64,000 nucleotides of DNA, from the NCBI GenBank assembly GCA_947044365.1, contig OX345653.1, forward strand, positions 3,047,501-3,111,500, written 5' to 3'. Position numbers and translations under genes: made by a program. Positions 46,155 through 58,712 of the stretch are shown here, piece by piece. The DNA is from Petrosia ficiformis. Lineage: Eukaryota; Porifera; Demospongiae; Haplosclerida; Petrosiidae. Every line of letters starts with the position of its first letter. Within the stretch, counting starts at the first letter, position 1. The notes under the pieces were generated by a model. That model searched no databases. It was not told the DNA's origin and was given only the letters and a program-made list of their open reading frames with translations.

Positions 46155-46262
46155 CTGAATACCATCCATCAGACACACTATCTCTGTTAGAACAACTCTG
46201 TACTCTAACTGGCTTCAGGTTCACCTCAGTCCTTTTAGAGTACAGCTGCAGTTGGCTGTATT
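46155..46262 (-). CDS. Candidate internal exon, unknown protein
   Basis: On the minus strand an acceptor (tatgttag) and donor (TTCAG|gtaaca) enclose 108 bases open in only one frame, coding YSQLQLYSKRTEVNLKPVRV then QSCSNRDSVSDGWYS. Its composition is protein-like, but no partner exon with matching phase was found and the family is unknown. It may be chance. Confidence 0.25.
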
Positions 46263-46712
46263 CTAACATAATTTTACATCTTTGATTTTGTTTTGGCTTC
46301 TTTAGTTATGTAAGTTACAAAAATAGTTCATTTTTTAATAATTATATATATATACATATATATACATATATATATATATAATTATTATGATCTCATTCAT
46401 TTGGCAGAGTATATCTATCTAATCAGATCACTTGTTTAATTATAATATACTTCATCTGTTATAGATTCAGTCTAATAACAACCTGATGAATAGTGAGTGT
46501 CTGGAGGCTAACAACAGGAATGTTAATTATAAGTTGTGTTAATCACCAAACCCACCTCTTCAAAGCTAATTTCATTATCAAATCAGCTGATACAACATGT
46601 TGTCTCTAAACAGCCTAGCCTGTAAGGTAAACCTGATTGATCTCCTCCAGTCTACTTTTGAAAGTCAACAGAATAATTATAGTACGTTACTCACATTTGT
46701 GCATGCTCACAC

Positions 46713-46742
46713 ATAGACACACACACACACACACACACACAC
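46713..46742. repeat. (CA)n microsatellite
   Basis: About 15 CA units after TAGACA. Confidence 0.9.
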
Positions 46743-47663
46743 AGAAGTATAATATTATACACATTATACTTTACTTTATAAAAATGATAAATATACACGT
46801 ACATAAAATCATTACTCATTCATATATATGTGCATACAATCGTACATATATACATGCATACATATACTTACGTACATACCTGTACTTATAGTGATACACA
46901 TAAACACCAACTATAGTTACATAATATATAGCATAGTGTGTTATATACAGAGTTAGTACATAATTACATGTTGTAGTAAGTACTTGTACATGTACATACA
47001 CTAATATATGTATACACACATGTACATGTACATGTCATCATTCCCAGTGTAATAATTTAATATTATTGCATAACACAATACAATAAAACCTCAAATATTT
47101 ATGATAGCATACTAGCCATCTGTTCATGACAGACATTCCCTAGTAAATCCAGGACTGCATAAACCACATTACAAACTGAACTTCGTTTAATGAGATCACA
47201 AAATGTTTACGAAATAATCAATTTTAATACCATTTCAACATATTATATTGATGTAATGTCATGAATCATTTTAGATGTCATAACCAATATCATAAAGCCA
47301 CACCTTTTGTCTCATACTTGTACACATGATAAACACTGCATACTTATACACATATACATTAAGAGATGCTTATGTATTGAGCCAACTCGTGATGAAGCAC
47401 TGCATGTCAAACCATTTGTCTTATACTTGTACACATGTACATTAAGAGATGATTATGTATCGAGCCAATTTATTAAATATCATAAAGCACTGCATGTCAA
47501 ACCTTCTGTCTCACACTTGTACATATGTACATTAAAAGATGCTTAATAGTGATAATTGTACTTGTTATATAATTATATGAGTTCAATAGTACTAATAGTA
47601 TTGAGCCAATATATTAATGATAGTACTATATCACAAGGTATTAACGACAGGATAATGATAATA

Positions 47664-48140
47664 CAGCAAGCCAGTATTAATAGTGTGATAAATGTACTTG
47701 TTATATAATACAGCAAGCCAGTATTAATAGTGTGATAAATGTACTTGTTATATAATACAGCAAGCCAGTATTAATAGTGTGATAAATGTACTTGTTATAT
47801 AATACAGCAAGCCAGTATTAATAGTGTGATAAATGTACTTGTTATATAATACAGCAAGCCAGTATTAATAGTGTGATAAATGTACTTGTTATATAATACA
47901 GCAAGCCAGTATTAATAGTGTGATAAATGTACTTGTTATATAATACAGCAAGCCAGTATTAATAGTGTGATAAATGTACTTGTTATATAATACAGCAAGC
48001 CAGTATTAATAGTGTGATAAATGTACTTGTTATATAATACAGCAAGCCAGTATTAATAGTGTGATAAATGTACTTGTTATATAATACAGTGAGCCAGTAT
48101 TAATAGTGTGATAAATGTACTTGTTATATAATACAGTTAA
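47664..48140. repeat. 47-bp minisatellite, ten units
   Basis: Units of CAGCAAGCCAGTATTAATAG, TGTGATAAATGTACTTG and TTATATAATA start every 47 bp from 47664 to 48087. The first nine are essentially identical; the tenth has CAGTGAGCC and the last is truncated. Confidence 0.95.
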
Positions 48141-48243
48141 TAGTGTGATAAATGTACTTATATAATTATATGATAGTGCTAATAATAACAGGTACGTATG
48201 TAGCACTATATATGCACTATAAAGTACATATTGTACATAATCA

Positions 48244-48432
48244 GGGTTTAATACAGGATTTTTGGTTCAGGAGGGAGGTAATCGTGCAAAGCACACTACT
48301 CATGGAAGGATCTGGGGGTATGCTCCCCTAGGAAATGAAAAAAAAAAATTAGGCTCTCTTGAAATAAATTTGGTCTGAAATTTAGAAGCGGGGTATCCAC
48401 CCCCCCCTTTGCTGTAGGAAACCCTGGTAATA
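48244..48432. mobile_element. GTTTCATACAGGA-family element, diverged copy
   Basis: AGGGTTTAATACAGGATTTT at the left and GTAGGAAACCCTGG at the right are imperfect inverted repeats. The interior has GTGCAAAGCACACTACTC and a C tract. It is related to 53133-53406. Confidence 0.5.
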
Positions 48433-48890
48433 AGAGAAGCATATATTATTGCATGGGTAACAAATACATCAATGTACAATTGTAACTCACTGTATTGATA
48501 TTTTGCATCAATAATTAATAATATAGCTACAAGCACATATAAAATGTGTGTAACTATTAACTGTATTGTATTGTCATTAATATTTTGCATCAATACTTGT
48601 TTCATTTTGCATGTAGAATGATTGCTACTGTTATTACATATTGGCACAATGCCGTTAGCACTAGCAAAAGTCTGTATTATCACTTATACCTTGCATCAAT
48701 ACTTGTGTTATAGTGCATATACAATGCTAATATTATAGGCACAATACTATTAACACTAGCGAACTTCATATATAATATACATGTGCTATTTCCTCAGTGT
48801 ACTACTGTTGTACTAGCATATAGGAACACAGTATTAATGTTATATTGTCCATGCAATGTAATGAAAATTACACTCACATATAAAAATAAT

Positions 48891-49118
48891 TTATGTCTCA
48901 TCTGCCAGTAAACAGGATGATTTATTATTTAGGAATGCTTTGATATGACAGTACACAGAATAACTTGAATGAGTTGTTAAATTCTGAGGTAGACCACAAG
49001 GGGTAATGGATATGTTGTGTATGTGTCTATAGAATAGAAGCCCATGAAGTATGTGTGATATCTCTCCACTACAAGACAGCTGTTTAGTGGTGGTTTTCAT
49101 AGAATGTTCCTCAAACAG
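48891..49118 (-). CDS. Candidate terminal exon, unknown protein
   Basis: A possible acceptor (atatag) on the minus strand is followed in phase 0 by 75 codons to a stop, including EEHSMKTTTKQLSCSGEISH and ISITPCGLPQNLTTHSSYSV. The adjacent minus-strand frame at 49214-49402 (IIKFDSKRDGAVYFSLSQQP, then FVYSEDSHHQNK before GTGACT) might be an upstream exon. No family is recognised and the polypyrimidine tract is poor. Confidence 0.22.
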   Translation of the reverse strand: MFEEHSMKTTTKQLSCSGEISHILHGLLFYRHIHNISITPCGLPQNLTTHSSYSVYCHIKAFLNNKSSCLLADET

Positions 49119-49896
49119 CTATATATATATACTATATCCACTTCTAGAGCTCCAACTGGTCTAATTATACAGGCAATTCTCTATCTAAGTTTGTGTTTAG
49201 AATGTGAACATATTTATATATTATAATTATTATAATAATCTTCCTTGTCTTGCTCAGGAGTGCAAAGGTCAAATGATCTGTTAGTCACCTTATTCTGGTG
49301 GTGGCTATCCTCACTATAAACAAAGAGGATAGGTTGTTGGCTCAGACTGAAATATACAGCACCATCTCTTTTAGAGTCAAATTTGATTATGAAAGTTTGC
49401 ACTCATCAAATCATGCGAATTCACTGCAATCAATGTTTATGAATATTCATTTTGAGGTTTCTCGAACTTAGTAGTAACACAATAAATACATTATTCTTGA
49501 AAAGAACATCTCAGCAGGGCCTTCTTTAGCTATGATTTACAAGTTACAAGTATTGTTCATAGAGATGATAGTACTGGACAGGGTGAATGGTGACAGGTGA
49601 ATGGTGGAAGGTAAAAGGTTTAAGGTCTACTGATATTGCTTTCCTTATGATAAAGAAAACGTGTAAGTTCATAATCAAAAGTAATAGGTAGTGAGTGATT
49701 AAGGAAGTTACATAGTGAACAAAACCATTATATTTAATTTTAGAAGGAAATTGACTTAAAAGTGTATTTATAGTCCGAAGGAAACAAATCCTGTTCACAC
49801 AATATTCGAGTGTGTAAGAATTAACTCCACTATATTGTAGTGTAGCGTAGTAATGATGAGAGTAGACTAATGAATAGCAACCTTATAGTGTGTTCC

Positions 49897-50060
49897 TAAA
49901 GTCTGTTTACATTCATGGTGACCTCAAAATTAGGGTGTGTTGACCTCATATGTAATGTAGTGTATAGTTTAATGTCATAACATTAATACATGATTAATAC
50001 TGTAACTCAATAATGAAGTAATGGATTGAAATTCGACACTTACAAAAACCTATACAGGCA
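49897..50060 (-). mobile_element. GTCATTCAC-family MITE, truncated
   Basis: It begins TAAAGTCTGTTTACATTCAT and stops after GAAATTCGACACTTACAAAA, about 100 bp short. Confidence 0.6.
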
Positions 50061-50074
50061 TGAGAGAATTAAAA

Positions 50075-50315
50075 TCAAGATCGAACCCAAGAGTACAGGA
50101 ATCAAACCTAGCAATTGAACCCAAGAGTCCAGGAATCAGACCTAGGAATTGAACCCAAGAATCCAAGAATCAGACCTAGGTATTGAACCCAAGAGTCCAG
50201 GAATCAGACCTAGGTGTTGAACAGGAATCCAACCTAGGTATTGAACCCAAGAGTTCAGGATCTTCTGATATCTATATATAGCCAAACACTTTTACCATCT
50301 CAGCCATTGGATAAA
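50075..50315 (-). repeat. tRNA-like element with tandemly amplified box B region
   Basis: Read on the minus strand, CCAATGGCTGAGATGGTAAA (box A-like, about 50291-50310) is followed by several copies of a 36-bp unit containing CTTGGGTTCAATNCCTAGG, which resembles a pol III box B. About five units lie between 50085 and 50260. Confidence 0.45.
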
Positions 50316-50629
50316 TTCCTTAACCTATTTACATAAAAATTCACACTAAGCTGGAAATGAGGTTGTTATTGCATTGGTTCTTGGATTGGCTATTATGATT
50401 TATTGTTATGAAAAAATACATTTTATTATAACTAAGATACTATAGAGAAGAATGACCTCATGTAGATAGCATTCAGTTATAAGTAACTATATGCTAATTA
50501 CTCGATCATAAAGAACATAAATTATTGTGTTATTACAGGTTGATGAAGCATATAACATACATATATATATATATACTATGTATGTGTGTGTTATTGCAGG
50601 TTGATGAAGTTGTACATAATACATACACA

Positions 50630-50775
50630 TGTGTATGTATGTATGCATGTATGTATGCATGCATGTATGCATGTATGTATTTATGTATGTATGTACATGT
50701 ATATACGTATGTATGTATGTATGTATGTATGTATGTATGTATGTATGTATGTATGTATGGATATATGTATGTATG
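50630..50775. repeat. TATG microsatellite
   Basis: Pure and mixed TATG/TGCATG. Frames on both strands are artefacts. Confidence 0.95.
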
Positions 50776-50956
50776 CATATAAGTGCATGTAATGTGCACA
50801 CATTTGGCTACCTGAATGTTTAGACTGGAACATTATATAAGACAGTGTTAACTACATAATATACACTGACTGATAAGATGGTCCTGAATAGGAATTGTAG
50901 GATGGTATAATGAAGGTGTTAAATGGTCTTCAGATGTATTGGACAATGATTAGTAC

Positions 50957-51080
<124 letters not shown>

Positions 51081-51344
51081 TCACTTTAAAATCAAAATCC
51101 TCAAGTTCAAATCCTGGTGGGGTTTAAGTAACAGCCTGCAGTTAGATCTTTCTCAGAATTTTAATTAATGTAGTCAATTTTCTAGGATTCTTCCATTAAT
51201 TAAATTGTATATGTACATAATTAAAGGTATGTATCAAGTGTTGTATATGTACAGGGTTAACACATGTAAATGTTATTCATAATTTACAAATCATGTATAT
51301 ATTATATATACACAAACAACATTTGCAATTACGTTCACTATACT

Positions 51345-52135
51345 GTATGCATGTGTACAGGAAGACAGTTAATGGAAGGTCTTTATGTAGGCTTTGGCAC
51401 TTCATATGCAACATTATGCTATACTTTGATGCTCTCATGTATTTGTCATGTGTACAGGAATACACACTACTTTAGTTAATGGAAGCTCTTCATATAGGCT
51501 TTGGCAACCATTATGCTATGATGCTCTCATGTATTTATACACTGTACTGTACTGTACTGTACTGTATACATACAGGAAGACACACTACTTTAGTTAATGG
51601 AAGCTTTTCATTTAGGTTTTGGCAACCATTATGCTATGATGCTCTCATGTATTTATACACTGTACTGTACTGTATACATACAGGAAGACACACTACTTTA
51701 GTTAATGGAAGCTCTTCATATAGGCTTTGTCAACCATTATGCTATGATGCTCTCATGTATTTATACACTGTACTGTACTGTATACATATAGGAAGACACA
51801 CTACTTTAGTTAATGGAAGCTCTTCATTTAGGTTTTGGCAACCATTATGCTATGATGCTCTCATGTATTTATACACTGTACTGTACTGTATACATACAGG
51901 AAGACACACTACTTTAGTTAATGGAAGCTCTTCATATAGGCTTTGTCAACCATTATGCTATGATGCTCTCATGTATTTATACACTGTACTGTACTGTATA
52001 CATACAGGAAGACACACTACTTTAGTTAATGGAAGCTCTTCATATAGGCTTTGTCAACCATTATGCTATGATGCTCTCATGTATTTATACACTGTACTAT
52101 ACTGACAGGAAGACACACTAATGGAAGCTTTTCAC
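51345..52135. repeat. 108-bp minisatellite, about seven units
   Basis: The unit contains GGAAGACACACTACTTTAGT, TAATGGAAGCTCTTCATATA, CCATTATGCTATGATGCTCT and CACTGTACTGTACTGTATAC. At 36 codons per unit it leaves a 208-codon open frame (51479-52105), which is not accepted as a gene. Confidence 0.93.
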
Positions 52136-52625
52136 TCTACTGTATTCATACATACACACTACTTTAGTTAATGGACACCATTAACAGTCATTAATTACAA
52201 TAATTATATACTGTAATTAATATATTTTTTATGGAAGTAAAGTCATAAATAAATAATAAATAATGTACATCCAAAAAAATTTAATTATGTAGTTAACTAA
52301 TATATTATTCTCATTAAATTTATGATATTCTTCATCAGTTACTTAGATATTCAAATAGTCATTTTAACTTACAAATTCTTAAATAAGTTACTTCAAGTTA
52401 GTATTGGATAAGAATATTAAAAGGTTTTATACAACACACAATGTACATACACAAATATAACTACTACACACTCTTACATTATATATAATGTTAAATACCA
52501 TTCATATATACATGTACCGGGGGTATGTGGAAATATTGTTTTTATTTGGCAGTTGTGAGTTCAAACTGTCAAATTAAAATTCATCAATAAATAGTTTATT
52601 TGAGAGTACTTCTAACCGTTAAAGT

Positions 52626-52751
52626 CTATGAATAAGGCTGAAAAAGGAAAGTGAAAGAACACTGGTAGCCAACTGGGAATCGAACCTAGGGCCACTGATT
52701 TCAAGTGACTACCAGCATTTCTTCACTTTCCTCTTTCAGCCTTATTCATAG
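52626..52751 (-). mobile_element. 126-bp hairpin element with perfect pol III box B in the loop
   Basis: The left arm 52626-52668 (starts CTATGAATAAGGCTGAAAAA) and right arm 52709-52751 (ends TTTCAGCCTTATTCATAG) pair over about 43 bp with few mismatches. The loop, on the minus strand, contains GGTTCGATTCC (52676-52686), the exact box B consensus. No box A is obvious. Confidence 0.7.
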
Positions 52752-53132
52752 AATTTAGTGTTGTGAGCTGAGATCAGCAGAGAATACTTATGTTTTAAGT
52801 AAATTTGCAATTGAGCTTTCTCTGTCTTTGTAAGTACATGTTAATTTGGCAAACTTTGTGGGCTTCCTGTACATGTACATGTACTTGTATGCACTTTGCT
52901 CAGAAATTAACATCTCTTAGTTGCTAATCCATGACCTGTTGGTAACTATGAAGATAGGCTATAATAGCGACCTGGTATCATTTTGAGCAAAATATGTCGG
53001 CTATGACATCCTGGCTAGACGGGTATTATAGGTTAAAACTAATTGGTCAATTGCATTTTATCTTTATACTAATGTAATCATTGTGTTATTGAGGTGGTAT
53101 AGTGATCACATTAGTATTCTACCATACTACAT

Positions 53133-53406
53133 ACAGGGTTTCATACAGGACTTTTATCTGGAAGGGAATAACAGAAGACTGTAAGAATCTGAATTATCAT
53201 AGGGGAGTGTGGGTGTATGCCCCATGAAAATCTACATGTACATGTAGGCTCTCTGAGGTTGCTTCTGGTGGCTTCTGCTGATGATATTAAAAAAAAGTTC
53301 TTTACATTCAAAAACCACAATGGTTTAATAGCTGCCTTATACTTTGGGAACTCTGGGGGTGGGGCCAGGGGATCCCAGGGTGACCACCCTCCTGTATGAA
53401 ACTCTG
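53133..53406. mobile_element. GTTTCATACAGGA-family element, best copy
   Basis: CAGGGTTTCATACAGGACTT at the left is matched by CCTCCTGTATGAAACTCTG at the right. Opposed open frames of 60-89 codons cover it and are not genes. Confidence 0.65.
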
Positions 53407-53504
53407 ACATGTGTTGGCAACTCTTTTGGCTGTCATTTCCGTTAAGATGACGATAATTCTAGATATTTCAGCACACAACTATTACATAATTATGAATACC
53501 TTGC

Positions 53505-53826
53505 GTTTAGGACATGCTCTACAATCATGTTGGGAGAGTACCTTGGGTTTATTACATGCTCCACAATCATGTTGAGAGAGTACCTTGGGTTTATGACATG
53601 CTCTCCAATCATGTTGGGAGAGTACCTTGCGTTTATGATATGCTCTCCAATCATGTTGGGAGAGTACCTTGGGTTTATGATACGCTCTTCAATCATGTTG
53701 GGAGAGTACCTTAGGTTTATGATATGCTCTCCAATCATGTTGGGAGAGTACCTTGGGTTTATGATACACTCTCCAATCATGTTGGGAGAGTACCTTAGGT
53801 TTGTGATATGCTCTCCAATCATGTTG
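53505..53826. repeat. 42-bp minisatellite, about seven units
   Basis: The unit is AATCATGTTGGGAGAGTACC then TTGGGTTTATGATATGCTCTCC. It is a multiple of three, so long frames on both strands are artefacts. Confidence 0.93.
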
Positions 53827-54508
53827 TAATTTAATAGTGTGTATTACTGTAGACTATCTCCTACTAACCCCCCTCTCTCAGGCAATAACAAGGAATGGTG
53901 GAAGTGATGAGTTACTGTAACACCTGAAACTAATAATTATTGTTAATATCAGACTGGCATCAGACTGGCATCGTACTAGCACTATCACTATTACAGTACT
54001 GAGGTGGTGGTTGGAAGAATGTCATTCTGAGTTAAAGCATTTAGTGAACACAACCTCAACATAGTAATTAATTGCATGAAATGCTCACATACCAGCATAA
54101 CCACAATATAGTAATTAATATGTGTGGGTTATAGTGTAATGAAGCTGTTTAGTGTTTTAGTATTAAATACACAAGTGATGGACATCATGCTCAAGAGTTG
54201 AACAAAGTTAGACAAACACATTGACATACAAGTATTACTTTCAATGTATCACTACATAATTATATTATTGAGGTGTATTGTTTTAGATGAGCCGAAATCT
54301 TTGTACTGACAGAATGAACACATGGGTTTTTGTTTGAATTTTGTCGATTTTGGCACATAACAGGACCCCACAAATCATTCATTAGGACCTCCTATTGCTC
54401 TCAGCGGCTACTCTATTTTGTCATGTGTTTCAGTGCATATATGAACTCTCCTTTACACATTACATCTTGGATATTTTCACTGGTTTCTATTTCAGATTGA
54501 CACCAGCG

Positions 54509-54672
54509 CAGGGGTGTGGAAACATTAAGCCAACTGCCGGACATTTTGGCCTAATTTTGCCACTCTTGTCCTGCTCCCCATATACTTTGTATACAGTTCA
54601 GTTTCGTTTTACCGGACATTCACTAGATTTATCGGACAATGTCCTGCATGACTGGTTGTTTCCACACCCCTG
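54509..54672. mobile_element. hAT MITE, 164 bp, with 8-bp target duplication
   Basis: CAGGGGTGTGGAAACA at the left and TGTTTCCACACCCCTG at the right are perfect 16-bp inverted repeats. CACCAGCG is directly repeated at 54501-54508 and 54673-54680. Both features fit hAT transposons. A decayed relative lies at about 60819-60944. Confidence 0.92.
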
Positions 54673-54974
54673 CACCAGCGTATACTAAAATATATTAAAC
54701 GAAACCTTTTTAAATGTCACACGTAACTTAATAACTTGTACTATAACTGAATCTAACTTGTGTACATTATATCTCATGGCTTCTGCAAATGAGTTACATA
54801 TTGAGTAGTATATAATATATATACTCTATTTAGTTGTACTGTAAACCACTGTGGTCTTGAAAATATTGGATTTGTTATTGTCTCCAGTTTTTCATCTTGT
54901 TTTGTCTAGCACTGTTTTGGTTGCCTTATCACTAAAATCCTTTTTAGCATAACTAAATTACCACTAAATTACTA

Positions 54975-56200
54975 CTCCAATACACTAGCTAGATAATAGG
55001 CTGTAAATTACAGGTCTACTGCAATACACTAGCTAGATAATAGGCTGTAAATTATAGGTCTACTCCAATACACTAGCTAGCTAATAGGCTGTAAATTACA
55101 GGTCTACTCCAATACACTAGCTAGATAATAGGCTGTAAATTACAGGTCTACTGCAATACACTAGCTAGCTAATAGGCTGTAAATTACAGGTATACTCCAA
55201 TACACTAGCTAGCTAATAGGCTGTAAATTACAGGTCTACTCCAATACACTAGCTAGCTAATAGGCTGTAAATTACAAGTCTACTCCAATACACTAGCTAG
55301 ATAATAGGCTGTAAATTACAGGTCTACTCCAATACACTAGCTAGCTAATAGGCTGTAAATTACAGGTCTACTCCAATACACTAGCTAGATAATAGGCTGT
55401 AAATTACAGGTCTACTCCAATACACTAGCTAGCTAATAGGCCGTAAATTACAGGTCTACTCCAATACACTAGCTAGCTAATAGGCCGTAAATTACAGGTC
55501 TACTCCAATACACTAGCTAGATAATAGGGTGTAAATTACAGGTATACTCCAATACACTAGCTAGATAATAGGCTGTAAATTACAGGTCTACTGCAATACA
55601 CTAGCTAGATAATAGGCTGTAAATTATAGGTCTACTCCAATACACTAGCTAGATAATAGGCTGTAAATTACAGGTCTACTGCAATACACTAGCTAGCTAA
55701 TAGGCTGTAAATTACAAGTCTACTCCAATACACTAGCTAGATAATAGGCTGTAAATTACAGGTCTACTCCAATACACTAGCTAGCTAATAGGCTGTAAAT
55801 TACAGGTCTACTCCAATACACTAGCTAGATAATAGGCTGTAAATTACAGGTCTACTCCAATACACTAGCTAGATAATAGGCCGTAAATTACAGGTCTACT
55901 CCAATACACTAGCTAGATAATAGGCCGTAAATTACAGGTCTACTCCAATACACTAGCTAGATAATAGGCCGTAAATTACAGGTATACTCCAATACACTAG
56001 CTAGATAATAGGCTGTAAATTACAGGTCTACTGCAATACACTAGCTAGATAATAGGCTGTAAATTACAGGTCTACTGCAATACACTAGCTAGATAATAGG
56101 CCGTAAATTACAGGTCTACTCCAATACACTAGCTAGATAATAGGCCGTAAATTACAGGTCTACTCCAATACACTAGCTAGATAATAGGCTGTAAATAGCT
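54975..56200. repeat. 44-bp minisatellite, about 28 units
   Basis: The unit is CTCCAATACACTAGCTAGAT, AATAGGCTGTAAATTACAGGT and CTA, with variants AGATAATAGG/AGCTAATAGG, GGCTG/GGCCG and CTCC/CTGC scattered through the array. It is the longest regular array in the window. Confidence 0.97.
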
Positions 56201-56457
56201 GAAACATGACTATTGCTATTTTCTAAATAAAACTTCTGGAAATAATCTCATCAATAAATATTTAGCTCAAAGAGACTAAGACTGTGAAGGACTGTCGTCA
56301 TTATTGAATTACTCACAAAGGAAAATGGCTAAAATAATGGACACTTTTAGTTAGTTCCTCCCCCCTGTTATTATAGTAATAGGAATGTAAGTGATGTTCC
56401 TATACTATACCATGTATGTGTCTACATTCAGACTCAATTTTAATCCCTTTGAACCAT

Positions 56458-57011
56458 GCATGGGGCCAAGTATATTTGTAACGTCTTAAGTAAAGTACAA
56501 GTACTACAAAAAAAATGTAAGTACAACTACAAGTACAAATGCTTCCAGCTGAGAAGTACTGACATTAGTACTTGGTTCTTAGGTGCTGTTTGTAACTGAC
56601 ATGTCAAATTTTTAACTATCATTTGTGATACATTACTACATCTGATGAACATTAACTGTTTAAATCTACCATCACTTAGTCAGGGGTGAAAGGTTTTCTA
56701 GCAATGTTGAACAGCCTCTCAACTAAGGACTTCAGTACATGTACAAGTACTTAACTAAGGATTTGAGTACAAGTACTTGCATTAATGAAGAAAGAACTTA
56801 AGTACCGAGTACTCATATATGTGTACTTATTGTACTTAAGTACAAGTACCAATGTACTTATATATGTACTTATTGTACTTAAGTACAAGTTCCACTCAAG
56901 TACAAGTTCCAATGTACTTATGTGTGTACTTATTGTACTTAAGTATAAGTACCAATGTACTTATATATGTTATTGTATTTAGTACAAGTACCAATGTACT
57001 TGGCCCTATGC
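56458..57011. mobile_element. Inverted-repeat element GCATGGGGCCAAGTA, copy 2
   Basis: The ends are GCATGGGGCCAAGTATATTT and TGTACTTGGCCCTATGC. The interior is dominated by AAGTACAAGTACC variants, expanded at 56735-57000. It is twice the length of the copy at 12209-12456. Confidence 0.65.
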
Positions 57012-58470
57012 CTGCTTTGAACATCTGTAGCTGGATAATTCTCAAGTTGAACAAACACATTAATTACTCTCCCACATGCAAAACATGACTCAACCGAGAG
57101 GATAGTAAATATATTACACATCAAGAAATAGTAAAAATAGTGTTTGTTAGTGAAATACATCACATTTCATGATACTACATAGATGTCCATATATTCCTTA
57201 TAAGGGACATAGTAGACATGTGTGTGGTACTAATTATCTAAATACTTAAGTGTGTGTGTGCAATACAAGAATGACCTTTGTAAAAACTAATTGAAAAAGG
57301 TCAAAAGTTTTGTATATGAAACACAAAAAATGTTTCTCAGGAATAGTACACTTTTGGCTTCTTATAAAATAATGAGAGTCTAATTTAATTCTAACAAGGT
57401 CAATTAGGTAATGCACATGTACATGTGGCTACATGTACTATACTAAATGTACATGTACATGTACATGTACATGTACTGTACAACATTATTATAAATGTAC
57501 ATAAACATGTACATGTACATGTTTATCAGTTGATTTATTCTTTTCTGAAAGTTGTCATGAAGATTATGATACATAGTTAATGCAATAGGTAAAAAGGGAT
57601 ACTATCACATTAGATGACTATCTCATAACAAATACCACAGTTGCTATGGTAATGCACCCTACTCTTCTAATTAATGATAGCACAACCTTATTGATTGTAG
57701 AAGCCATTGAGGTTAGGCATCTAAGGCTGTTGTTGATTACATAATACATGATATCACAAATTCACATATGATATAAGTATACTTGGAACAACAATTCACA
57801 TCAAGAGTTACAGCATATTATATAAGTATACCAGGAACAATTAGTCAAGGGTTACAACATATGATATAAGTATCCAGGAACAACAATATTAACTTAATTC
57901 TGGTCATCTTTTACTACTGATGACAATGTATAATGTATATGTACATTATATTTATGTGTTAATAAGACACTCAACTCTGTTATCAGGAAGTGAATGTTAT
58001 GTCCTGTCCACCAACATATCACTATTCTTCCCCTATTTGGCCATTTTGTTCACAAACCTAGATATCCAGGTACATGTATATTAAACATTACTCCACCTAA
58101 GTAGCTAAGTTCCTATACAATGTCCAAGTGGTTATCCAAGAGTGACAGTATGACAGTATCTATAAATTAGTGTTGTGTTAGTACAATACTGACCACTTGA
58201 GTTATGATGACACACAGTATCTTAATAACCTATGTATGTTTAAATTAGTGTTGTTTTAGTATAACTTTGACATGTAGGTTTACTAAAAAAAACCAGACTA
58301 TAATAAATAAGATGTAAAAAATGAACGAATGAAGTGAACCTACTTAATATTCATAGTTACTAATTACTAGCTATGAATATTAAATACATGTAGGTGCACT
58401 TGCCCTGGCCCTTAATTAATATGATGACGTACTGTGATCATATGTAGATGATATAATGATAAAGTATGTA
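57012..58470. other. No supported gene
   Basis: AT-rich sequence. ACATGTACATGT clusters lie at 57415-57520, and TATGATATAAGTATAC... is repeated three times at 57770-57875. Nothing else is recognised. Confidence 0.5.
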
Positions 58471-58471
58471 T

Positions 58472-58712
58472 TCACGATGACCTCAAAATTAGGCTTTATA
58501 TGTAATATAGTGTATAGTATAATGTCATAAGGTTAATACATGATTATACTGTAACTTAATAATGAAGTAATGGATTGAAATTTGACATACACAAAAAAGA
58601 ACGGGAAGGATAATTATATGAAAATGATGTAAGTAAAAAGACTGTTGGAGATTCAAAACTAAAGTCACAAACATTTTTCTTTAGCTGTGCCAAACGTGAA
58701 TGATCTTTAGTT
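58472..58712 (-). mobile_element. GTCATTCAC-family MITE
   Basis: It runs from TTCACGATGACCTCAAAATT to AAACGTGAATGATCTTTAG. Confidence 0.7.

Noticed and set aside
51479..52105. 208-codon frame with 36-residue repeats
   Set aside because: It follows a 108-bp minisatellite with no spliced context, and variation between units looks neutral.
53490..53829. Opposed 100-110-codon frames
   Set aside because: 42-bp minisatellite, open on both strands.
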